Of a stretch of DNA of 8,427 nucleotides, positions 1 through 5,232 are shown one piece after another. Below the pieces are notes generated by a model. The model ran no database searches. It saw only the letters and a list, made by a program, of their open reading frames with translations, and had not been told where the DNA came from. Positions within the stretch are counted from its first letter, which is position 1; each line of letters begins with the position of its first letter. This stretch comes from an uncultured Collinsella sp. (GTDB lineage: Bacteria; Actinomycetota; Coriobacteriia; Coriobacteriales; Coriobacteriaceae). The stretch lies in assembly GCA_902495085.1 (NCBI GenBank), contig CABUWA010000082.1, forward strand, positions 1 to 8,427, written 5' to 3'. The position numbers and the translations under genes were made by a program.

Positions 1-977
1 ACCAGCTTGGTCGCCGCAAAGCGCACCGGAATGTGCGCCGTCACGGCATGGTCCTCGATCAGGTTAGCAATACCGTGGATGCAGCGATGCAGCGCACCGC
101 CGTCCGGACCGTCGGGCGCGCAAAAGTCCAGGCGACCGGGGCGCTCGCGGAACCGCGCCACGTGCAAGGCATGATCCACCAACTCGCCGATACCCTCGTT
201 GCGGGCAGCACTAATGGGAACAACGGGCACGCCCAACAGACTCTCGAGCAGGTTGACGTCCACGGCACCGCCGTTGGCGGTCACCTCGTCCATCATGTTG
301 AGCGCGATGACCATAGGACGGTCAAGCTCCATGAGCTGCAGTGTCAGGTACAGGTTACGCTCGATGTTGGTGGCGTCAATGATGTCGATGATGGCGTCGG
401 GATGCTCGTCAAGGATAAACTGGCGGCTCACAATCTCCTCGCCCGTGTACGGCGACAGGGAGTAAATGCCGGGCAGGTCGGTAACGCTTGCCTCGGGATG
501 GTTACGGATGGTGCCGTCCTTGCGGTCGACCGTCACGCCAGGAAAGTTACCGACATGCTGGTTGGAGCCCGTAAGCTGGTTGAACAGCGTGGTCTTGCCG
601 CAGTTTTGGTTACCGGCAAGGGCAAAATGCAGCGGTGCGCCCTCGGGCACGGCCGTCTTGGCAGCACGGGGCGAATACGTCCCCTCGCCGAGTGCCGGAT
701 GCTCCGTCGTGCCGATTGCGGCGTTAGCGCGCGGGCCGGTATCGGTGTCGTGCACATCCACGAGCTCAATGCGTGCGGCATCGTCCTTGCGCAGCGTCAA
801 CTCGTAACCACGCAGGCGAATCTCGAGCGGGTCGCCCATGGGGGCGCACTTCATCATGGTGACTTCGGTGCCCGGCGTTAGGCCCATGTCCAAAATATGC
901 TGTCGGAGTGCCTGGTCGTCCGATGCCACCGATACGACAACGGCGTCCTTTCCAATCTCGAGCGTATCGAGCTTCAC
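1..977 (-). CDS. feoB: FeoA-FeoB fusion ferrous iron transporter (N-terminal part, runs off the left edge)
   Basis: GTP-dependent Fe(II) uptake protein of the cytoplasmic membrane. No stop codon occurs on the minus strand from the GTG at 977 to the window edge, giving 325 complete codons. Residues 1 to about 75 form a FeoA (SH3-like) domain, including HILDMGLTPGTEV and the core MGDPLEIRLRGYELTLR. A linker of about 40 residues follows, then the FeoB G-protein domain: G1 P-loop GNQNCGKTT (122-130), G2 GVTV near 147-150, G3 DLPG (167-170), G4 NMMD (227-230) and a G5-like SA (256-257). The membrane-permease half lies outside the window. The GTG start is chosen because a GGAGG ribosome binding site sits 8-9 nt upstream and the protein then begins VKLDTLEIGKDA, as FeoA proteins do; no ATG fits. 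FeoA and FeoB are separate proteins in many bacteria, so the fusion is notable. The identification is firm; the start is very likely. Confidence 0.96.
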   Translation of the reverse strand, partial: MKLDTLEIGKDAVVVSVASDDQALRQHILDMGLTPGTEVTMMKCAPMGDPLEIRLRGYELTLRKDDAARIELVDVHDTDTGPRANAAIGTTEHPALGEGTYSPRAAKTAVPEGAPLHFALAGNQNCGKTTLFNQLTGSNQHVGNFPGVTVDRKDGTIRNHPEASVTDLPGIYSLSPYTGEEIVSRQFILDEHPDAIIDIIDATNIERNLYLTLQLMELDRPMVIALNMMDEVTANGGAVDVNLLESLLGVPVVPISAARNEGIGELVDHALHVARFRERPGRLDFCAPDGPDGGALHRCIHGIANLIEDHAVTAHIPVRFAATKL

Positions 978-984
978 GTCCGTG

Positions 985-994
985 TTCCTCCCCC
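985..994 (-). promoter_or_regulatory. Ribosome binding site fixing the GTG start of feoAB
   Basis: Reading on the minus strand, GGGGGAGGAA lies just upstream of the GTG at 977. It is the only strong Shine-Dalgarno sequence near the FeoA N-terminus and it decides the non-ATG start. Confidence 0.75.
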
Positions 995-1019
995 GGCGCC
1001 CACAGGGCGTTGTATTTAT

Positions 1020-1052
1020 GTTCACCATGGCTAACCGTTTGCCATGGCTAAC
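1020..1052. promoter_or_regulatory. Two tandem 16-bp near-palindromes upstream of feoAB, candidate operator
   Basis: GTTCACCATGGCTAAC (1020-1035) and GTTTGCCATGGCTAAC (1037-1052) are two copies, 17 bp apart, of an imperfect palindrome of form GTTnnCCATGGnnAAC. They lie 43-75 bp upstream of the feoAB start codon. Read on the minus strand each contains GTTAGCC, similar to the half-site of the DtxR/IdeR iron-regulator box (consensus TTAGGTTAGSCTAACCTAA), but the half-sites here are spaced 5 bp further apart than in that box. The position before an iron-uptake gene fits a metal-responsive repressor. The binding protein is not known, and no regulator gene is visible beside it. A possible -10 TACAAT (1060-1055, minus strand) sits just upstream, but I see no convincing -35. 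Confidence 0.5.
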
Positions 1053-1122
1053 CAATTGTAACCATGCATGATAGCGCGAACACACAACGACGTTCAATCG
1101 ACAGATCGGTGCAAGGGGAATT

Positions 1123-1325
1123 CTGGGCCATTGCTTCCCAGACGGGCCTGTTGCGGAAACCGAATCCCACTCCGGAACACCTAAACGGGACGGGCTTTCC
1201 GGTTGAGGCATCTAGCGGAAACTGCAGCCCGGAATCGGCGCTCAGACTGGGATGCGATTTCCCAATGGGGCCCTCGGGGAAACTACAGCCCGGAATCTGC
1301 TCTCGAAACGGGACGCGGTTTCCCC
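1123..1325. repeat. Hairpin repeat array A (62-bp period, about 3.5 units)
   Basis: Four left arms begin at 1125, 1187, 1249 and 1310, that is every 61-62 bp. Each full unit is a left arm of type GGGAYGCGRTTTCCC, a 13-16 nt loop containing GGGCC or GAGGC, a right arm of type GGAAACTGCAGCCC (1155-1168, 1217-1230, 1277-1291), and an 18-nt linker whose best form is GGAATCTGCTCTCGAAAC. The fourth unit has only the left arm (1310-1324) and then diverges. Arms in this array pair imperfectly (several mismatches per stem), so it looks older or more degenerate than the related array at 4887-5117. It lies in the gene-free interval between the feoAB promoter and the 3' end of the transporter gene. I do not recognise a named repeat family. 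Confidence 0.85.
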
Positions 1326-1463
1326 GAGGACCGAAACAACCGCCCGCCCCTCGACAAAATGATCCGTTCCCTCCGTCGCATGCGGAACATCCAAGGAGTG
1401 TCCCAGGGTGCCGGCACAATAGGAACGTCCCCAGCTGCCGGCGGCATTTCGCCGCAACAGCAA
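1326..1463. other. Intergenic stretch with a 21-bp imperfect direct repeat and a small stem-loop
   Basis: No gene is supported here. GGAGTGTCC-CAGGGTGCCGGC type sequence at 1395-1415 recurs imperfectly at 1422-1442 (ending CAGCTGCCGGC), 27 bp apart, with a further partial GGAACATCC at 1384-1392. A short stem GCGGC-ATTTC-GCCGC lies at 1441-1455. Together with the neighbouring hairpin array this makes the interval repeat-rich. No function can be assigned. The stretch between the terminator and the transporter stop (1502-1614) shows nothing notable. Confidence 0.45.
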
Positions 1464-1501
1464 AAGCCCGCGCTGGCAACAAATGTCACCTGCGCGGGCT
1501 T
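1464..1501 (-). terminator. Rho-independent terminator of the transporter gene
   Basis: AAGCCCGCGC (1464-1473) and GCGCGGGCTT (1492-1501) are perfect 10-bp inverted arms around an 18-nt loop. On the minus strand the stem runs into TTTTGCTGTTG, a short U-tract; on the plus strand no T-run follows. It lies about 113 nt beyond the stop codon of the transporter on the same strand. Confidence 0.68.
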
Positions 1502-1614
1502 GGTGGGCGCTCACAAAGGCACGTTACAGAGGCCCACGTCAGTTATGGATTACCGAACGGCACCGGCACGCGATGCCTCCGTCGGCTTACCAAGCGATGA
1601 AGCTTGCCGCAGTC

Positions 1615-3078
1615 TTAGACTATCGGCGCAATGCCGGCAAAGTGCAGATACAGCGAAATGATTGCCACGACAATGACCACCGCTGCGATCAGCTTGTCGT
1701 GCAGATGCGGAAGCACCGGTTTACCGCGGCCTCGCTCGCCCAGCATATAAACGGGAATGGCCGGAGCAAAAAGAATCGTCGTGATCATAACGCCCTGAAG
1801 ACCCGTCGACCACACCAGGAACAATGTGTAGATGAAGCCGAGCGTACCGAAGAAGCGGGCTTTGCCGACGCTGGGCGCATGCGGCCCGTCCAGATGCTCG
1901 TTCTTCCAGCCAATCACCATGTAATAGGCAGCCGAGCAGACATACGGAACCAGAATCGTGTTGACTGCGCAGCTATAGAAGAACTGGTAGGTGCTCGCCG
2001 CCACATACGACACGATCAAGAAGAGCTGCGTGATGCCGGAGCTCACGAGAACCGTTACCACCGGGGCGTCGTGCTTGTTCGTCTTGGCAAACGCCAGAGG
2101 GAAGGATCCCTGGCGCGCCGCCTCGAACGGCGTCTCGGACGCAATGATGACATAGCCCAGCAGCGCGCCGACCAACGAAAGGATAACGCCAAGGTTTACG
2201 ATGGCAGCACCAACCGGACCGATTGCGCACTCGAGAATTCCCGCCATGGAGGGCGTTGCAAGCTGTGCCATCTCCTCGCGCGGCATAATGCCGAGCGACA
2301 GCATCGAGATGATCAGATACAGCGTGAATACAGCCGCAAATCCGAGCGCCGTCGAGCGGCCGACGTCACGCACGTACTTTGCACGGCCCGAGATAACGAC
2401 AGCGCCCTCGATGCCCGTGAAGACCCAGACAAGGGCGATCATGGTCGAGACAACCTGCTCGCCAAAGCCAGGACCAGCCGGCTCTCCCCAGAAGTTGTCC
2501 ATAAAGATATCGACGTTGAACTTACCCAGGAGCACGATACTCAGCACAAAGAGCCCCAGCGGCACCAGCTTCGCCAACGTGACGATCGTGTTAATGCCCG
2601 CAGCCTCCTTAACGCCACGAAGCACAAGGGCGGTAAGGAACCACAAAAACACGCTGGCGCAGACGATAGAAAGCAGGTTGTTACCCGCGCCAAACGCAGG
2701 GAAGAAATAGCCCAGCGCGCTAAACAGCAAGAGCGCAAAGCTCACGTTGGAAAGACATGCGCTGATCCAGTAGCCCCAAGCGGAGTTGAATCCAATGTAA
2801 TCGCCAAAACCGGCCGCAGCGTATGCATAGATGCCGCCGGTCAGGTCGGGACGGGCCTGAGACAAACCGTTGAACACCATCATCAGCGCAAAGACGCCAA
2901 TAAAGCAAATTCCCCACGAGACGATAACCGCACCGGTATTTGCCCCACCTGCTGCCATATCGCCGGCAAGCGAAAAGATGCCGCCACAAATACTGGCGGT
3001 AATGACCATCATGGTCAGACGAAAGAGATCGAGGCCATTAGGGTCGATAATCTCTTCATTTTGAGCTTTAGAGGCCAT
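1615..3078 (-). CDS. APC-superfamily basic amino acid/polyamine antiporter (ArcD/AdiC-like)
   Basis: Integral inner-membrane amino-acid transporter of 487 residues, a normal length for the APA family, which includes arginine/ornithine and arginine/agmatine exchangers. About 12 hydrophobic segments are visible, beginning near residues 17-42 and ending near 463-482. The first helix carries the broken glycine motif ASICGGIFSLAGD (28-40), typical of the substrate site in these proteins, followed by RPDLTGGIYAYAAAGFGDY (76-94), a hallmark of the family. WVFTGIEGAVVISGRAK (218-234) is the conserved mid-protein segment. The ATG at 3078 has an AAGGGGGT ribosome binding site 9 nt upstream. It lies 109 bp downstream of the DDAH-family gene on the same strand, so the pair is probably one transcription unit, though a hairpin separates them. 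The likely substrate is arginine, methylarginine, citrulline or ornithine, inferred from the neighbour only. Confidence 0.9.
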   Translation of the reverse strand: MASKAQNEEIIDPNGLDLFRLTMMVITASICGGIFSLAGDMAAGGANTGAVIVSWGICFIGVFALMMVFNGLSQARPDLTGGIYAYAAAGFGDYIGFNSAWGYWISACLSNVSFALLLFSALGYFFPAFGAGNNLLSIVCASVFLWFLTALVLRGVKEAAGINTIVTLAKLVPLGLFVLSIVLLGKFNVDIFMDNFWGEPAGPGFGEQVVSTMIALVWVFTGIEGAVVISGRAKYVRDVGRSTALGFAAVFTLYLIISMLSLGIMPREEMAQLATPSMAGILECAIGPVGAAIVNLGVILSLVGALLGYVIIASETPFEAARQGSFPLAFAKTNKHDAPVVTVLVSSGITQLFLIVSYVAASTYQFFYSCAVNTILVPYVCSAAYYMVIGWKNEHLDGPHAPSVGKARFFGTLGFIYTLFLVWSTGLQGVMITTILFAPAIPVYMLGERGRGKPVLPHLHDKLIAAVVIVVAIISLYLHFAGIAPIV

Positions 3079-3117
3079 TGTATGTGCACCCCCTTCATCA
3101 TGTGATCGAACGAAAGA

Positions 3118-3150
3118 TGGCCCGGACGTCCCGAATCGGGTGCCGGGCCA
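3118..3150. other. Intercistronic hairpin between the DDAH-family gene and the transporter gene
   Basis: TGGCCCGG (3118-3125) and CCGGGCCA (3143-3150) are perfect inverted arms, and the interior holds a second stem CCCGA/TCGGG (3130-3140). On the minus strand, the direction of transcription, it is followed by TCTTTCG, a weak U-tract. It could be a partial terminator that lowers transporter expression relative to the enzyme, or an RNA processing or stabilising stem. It begins 37 nt after the enzyme stop codon and ends 39 nt before the transporter start. Confidence 0.6.
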
Positions 3151-3187
3151 TCGGTCAAGCGATCATCAGACTGTTACAGCTACCGCG

Positions 3188-3964
3188 TTAGAAGCGCAGC
3201 GACAGGCAAGAAAGGCCGCCGTCGACCTTGCGATACTCGGAGGTGTCAACGACGAGTGTCTTGTAGCCCAGATCCTGCACGGCCTTGAGCACAGTCGGAT
3301 AGCCCTCGGCAACGATGACCGTACCGTTGACCCAGATGCAGTTGGCGCCGTACGCCTCGTCCTCGGGCACGACGATCTTGTTGTACTGGGCAAAGTCGGG
3401 CTTATCGATGAACTCACCAGAGACGAGCATGTTGTTGTCCTCGATGTAGTTGACGCCCGTCTTGAGGTGCAGGACCTCCTCCAGCGGAACCTCAGAACCC
3501 TCGAGGCCCCAGCCCTCGAGAATCTCACAGAACTGGCGGATGCCCTCTTCGTTGGTACGAGCGGAGCGACCGACGTAGAAATGGTCACCGACCATCATGA
3601 CGTCGCCGCCGTCGAGCGTGCCCGGAGAAACGATGTGCTTGACATGCTCGTCGTCAAAGAAGCGACGGACGGCCGGCTCGATCTCGTCCTTCTCGCCGTT
3701 GCGGCTATCGGCACCGGGGTTGGTAATGATGGCGCCGCAGCGAGTGATGACGGCCGGATCTTCGACGAAGCAGCTGTCGGGATACTGCTCGAGTGCCGGC
3801 AGCACCGACACGTCAACGCCGCACTGCTCGAGCGCATGCTCGTAATCGTAGTGCTCCTCGATGGCGCGCTCGTAGATGGGCTGGCCAAGCTCGGGGGCAC
3901 TCGTGATGCCATTGCTCAGGGACTTGCCGGGGCGGCGGATGATGACGTGGCTGAACTTGGTCAT
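3188..3964 (-). CDS. Dimethylarginine dimethylaminohydrolase (DDAH) family amidinotransferase-fold hydrolase
   Basis: Soluble enzyme of 258 residues, the usual DDAH length. DDAH converts NG-methylated arginines to citrulline plus a methylamine; relatives of the same fold act on arginine or other guanidino compounds. Visible motifs: FVEDPAVI (66-73, substrate guanidinium site), GTLDGGDV (115-122, catalytic acid Asp118 as in the mammalian enzyme), VGRSARTN (131-138, Arg136), catalytic His166 in LHLKTG, and the nucleophile Cys253 in VDGGLSCLSLRF at the C-terminus. All catalytic residues expected for the family are present, so it should be active. The ATG at 3964 is preceded by a perfect AAGGAGG with 6-nt spacing. 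It is the first gene of the minus-strand pair with the transporter and is divergent from the GntR regulator. I cannot tell methylarginine from arginine specificity by sequence alone. Confidence 0.9.
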   Translation of the reverse strand: MTKFSHVIIRRPGKSLSNGITSAPELGQPIYERAIEEHYDYEHALEQCGVDVSVLPALEQYPDSCFVEDPAVITRCGAIITNPGADSRNGEKDEIEPAVRRFFDDEHVKHIVSPGTLDGGDVMMVGDHFYVGRSARTNEEGIRQFCEILEGWGLEGSEVPLEEVLHLKTGVNYIEDNNMLVSGEFIDKPDFAQYNKIVVPEDEAYGANCIWVNGTVIVAEGYPTVLKAVQDLGYKTLVVDTSEYRKVDGGLSCLSLRF

Positions 3965-3980
3965 GATGATCCTCCTTGGA

Positions 3981-4015
3981 TCTCTTAGCAGAGAGCGGGA
4001 CTTCTTCGCGCCCGC
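3981..4015 (-). other. Two small adjacent stem-loops in the 5' leader of the DDAH-family gene
   Basis: TCTCT-TAGC-AGAGA (3981-3994) and GCGGG (3995-3999) with CCCGC (4011-4015) form two back-to-back hairpins of 5 bp each between the predicted transcription start and the ribosome binding site. They may stabilise the mRNA or affect translation, but short stems like these can arise by chance. Confidence 0.3.
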
Positions 4016-4033
4016 CTTCCTTTCGATGTCTTT

Positions 4034-4062
4034 ATCTTAGGGCGGTTTTCCTGTTTTGTATA
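4034..4062 (-). promoter_or_regulatory. Candidate promoter of the DDAH-transporter unit
   Basis: On the minus strand a -10-like TAAGAT (4039-4034) is separated by 17 bp from a weak -35-like TATACA (4062-4057). The -35 region abuts and overlaps the ATTGTATACAAT palindrome by one base and the extra TTGTAT half-site more fully, so a bound GntR protein would block polymerase here. The leader would be roughly 60 nt. Confidence 0.4.
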
Positions 4063-4073
4063 TTGTATACAAT
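4056..4073. promoter_or_regulatory. GntR/FCD-type operator in the divergent intergenic region
   Basis: ATTGTATACAAT (4062-4073) is a perfect 12-bp palindrome, and a further half-site TTGTAT (4056-4061) abuts it. Operators of form TTGTATACAA (core GTnTAC) are established for FCD-domain GntR regulators. It lies between the DDAH-family gene and the divergent GntR gene, next to the candidate promoter of the former, so the obvious binding protein is the neighbouring regulator. Confidence 0.75.
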
Positions 4074-4148
4074 CCTGAACGGTAGGTATTCTTCGGTAAG
4101 CGTATTTTTACGTATCGGCGCAAAGTAGCATGATTTAGCCGGTCGTTC

Positions 4149-4154
4149 TATAAT
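4149..4154 (+). promoter_or_regulatory. -10 element for the GntR-family regulator gene
   Basis: TATAAT at 4149-4154 is a perfect -10 hexamer, 65 nt upstream of the regulator start codon. The sequence at the -35 distance (4126-4131, TAGCAT) is poor, so this may be a weak or activator-dependent promoter. The GntR operator lies about 75 bp further upstream, so direct autorepression from that site is less obvious than repression of the divergent unit. Confidence 0.45.
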
Positions 4155-4219
4155 TCAACTGAGCTATTCAAGTGAAACGTATTTGCTTTTAGAAATATAC
4201 CGTTAAGGAACATAGGCTC

Positions 4220-4870
4220 ATGGAAACGCTCAGAAGACCCCTGAAAGACCACGTATACGACTACATTTCGAGCTGTATTGACGCCGGCGAGCTTTCGGCC
4301 GGCGACCGGCTGAGCGAGCAAGCGATCTGCGACGCCATGGGCGTGTCGCGCACGCCGGTCCGCGAAGCGCTCATCCAGCTCGCAAGCGACGGCTATCTGG
4401 ACAATCTCCCCCGCCGCGGATTCCGCGTCCGTGGGTTCGATCAGCAAAACGCCGTTGAAGTTTTTGAAATTATGGGGCCGCTCGACGGGCAGGCCGCATA
4501 TCTCGCCTGTCCGAACCTAACCGACGATGACATTACGCAGCTTAAATTTCTCGTCGGCTCCATGGACCTCGCGATCCAAGGCGGTCTCATCCGAAAGTAC
4601 GACGACATTCAGCGAGACTTTCATCTGACGTACTTCAACCGCTGCGGCAACGACCGTCTGCGCGATATGATCTCGCAGCTCGAACGCTGCTTTATCAAGC
4701 GCGATTACGAAACTGTCGACCAGGAAACGGCGTGTAAACTGCTCAATAAAGCCAACAACGAACATGCTCATATTCTTGAGTTGTTCGAAGCACGAGATGC
4801 GACGGGCGTGCGCGACTACGTTCGCGATGTCCATTGGAACACAGAAAACGCCCAGTTCACCGTCTGGTAG
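4220..4870 (+). CDS. GntR-family transcriptional regulator, FCD (FadR C-terminal) subfamily
   Basis: Cytoplasmic DNA-binding regulator of 216 residues, normal for the FCD group. Residues 5-72 form the winged helix-turn-helix: LSEQAICDAMGVSRTPVREA (31-50) is the recognition region and YLDNLPRRGFRVRGF (59-73) the wing. Residues 76-210 form the all-helical FCD ligand-sensing domain; His135 (in DFHLTYFN), His182 (in NEHAHILELFEARD) and His205 (in VRDVHWN) fall where the metal-binding histidines of this domain usually lie, so it may hold a metal ion in the effector pocket. The ATG at 4220 has AAGGA about 10 nt upstream, a rather long spacing. It is divergent from the DDAH-transporter pair and faces a typical GntR operator, so it probably controls that pair in response to an amino-acid-like or carboxylate ligand. 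The ligand is unknown. Confidence 0.93.
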   Translation: METLRRPLKDHVYDYISSCIDAGELSAGDRLSEQAICDAMGVSRTPVREALIQLASDGYLDNLPRRGFRVRGFDQQNAVEVFEIMGPLDGQAAYLACPNLTDDDITQLKFLVGSMDLAIQGGLIRKYDDIQRDFHLTYFNRCGNDRLRDMISQLERCFIKRDYETVDQETACKLLNKANNEHAHILELFEARDATGVRDYVRDVHWNTENAQFTVW

Positions 4871-4886
4871 GAAACGATGCCCTTGC

Positions 4887-5117
4887 GGAAAGCGTGTACC
4901 GTTATTCCCGCTCGAAACGGGTCGCAGTTTCCCAACGGGGCCCCTCGGGGAAACTGCGACCCAGAATTTGAGCTCGAAACGGGATATGGTTTCCCTAACA
5001 GGCCTCTTACGGAAAATGCATCCCAGAATCCCCGCTCGAAACGGGACGCGCTTTCCCAGTCGAGGCCCTATGGGAAACTGCGTCCCACCTTGAAAGGCAA
5101 AACTGGAACGCAGTTTC
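4887..5117. repeat. Hairpin repeat array B (62-bp period, three full units plus partial end units)
   Basis: Left arms begin at 4919, 4981, 5043 and 5104, spaced 62, 62 and 61 bp. Unit B1: GGGTCGCAGTTTCCC (4919-4933) pairs perfectly over 15 bp with GGGAAACTGCGACCC (4948-4962). Unit B2 has arms 4981-4995 and 5011-5024. Unit B3 has arms GGGACGCGCTTTCCC (5043-5057) and GGGAAACTGCGTCCC (5072-5086). A lone right-arm half unit precedes them (4887-4900) and a lone left arm (5104-5117) ends the array. Linkers are AGAATCCCCGCTCGAAAC or close variants, and loops carry GGGGCCCC, AGGCCT or AGGCCC. The fourth stem position is T-A in B1 but A-T in B2 and B3, a base-pair-preserving swap. It begins 17 bp after the GntR stop codon, in the convergent gap before the esterase gene. 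The consensus matches array A at 1123-1325. Confidence 0.92.
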
Positions 5118-5140
5118 CGGGCGGGGCATCAAAAACGAAG

Positions 5141-5203
5141 TTGCGGTGGAATAGTTCCTGGATGGGCTGGTTGATGCCCCAGATCGGAGCTATTTCACCG
5201 CAA
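5141..5203 (+). other. 63-nt hairpin with an 18-bp stem, perfect as plus-strand RNA when G-U pairs are allowed
   Basis: TTGCGGTGGAATAGTTCC (5141-5158) faces GGAGCTATTTCACCGCAA (5186-5203). Sixteen of 18 positions are Watson-Crick, and the two exceptions are both G-U wobbles in plus-strand RNA, whereas in minus-strand RNA they would be A-C mismatches. The 27-nt loop holds a smaller stem GGGC/GCCC (5164-5167 with 5176-5179). No U-run follows on either side, so it is not a standard terminator. It differs in sequence from the 62-bp units next to it. It may be a structured RNA element or a small inverted-repeat insertion. Confidence 0.6.
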
Positions 5204-5232
5204 GTTATTGAAGGGCTGGGATGCCCGTCCTC

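Noticed and set aside
33..881. Plus-strand reading frame opposite feoAB
   Set aside because: The minus strand carries the FeoA domain and all FeoB G motifs over the same bases.
1123..1325. Array A as a CRISPR array
   Set aside because: The period (62 bp) and the GAAAC in the linker are superficially CRISPR-like, but the segments that would be spacers are similar to each other, the units are self-complementary hairpins, and no cas gene is present. The same applies to array B.
3077..3083. ATTGTAT at the transporter start as a second GntR operator
   Set aside because: It matches only one half of the palindrome; the other half is absent and it overlaps the start codon, so it is probably chance.
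1483..3105. Long plus-strand reading frame of 540 codons
   Set aside because: It lies opposite the transporter gene. Its translation is rich in Arg, His, Asp and Gln with no recognisable domain, as expected for the antisense of a membrane protein, while the minus strand encodes a clear APC transporter.
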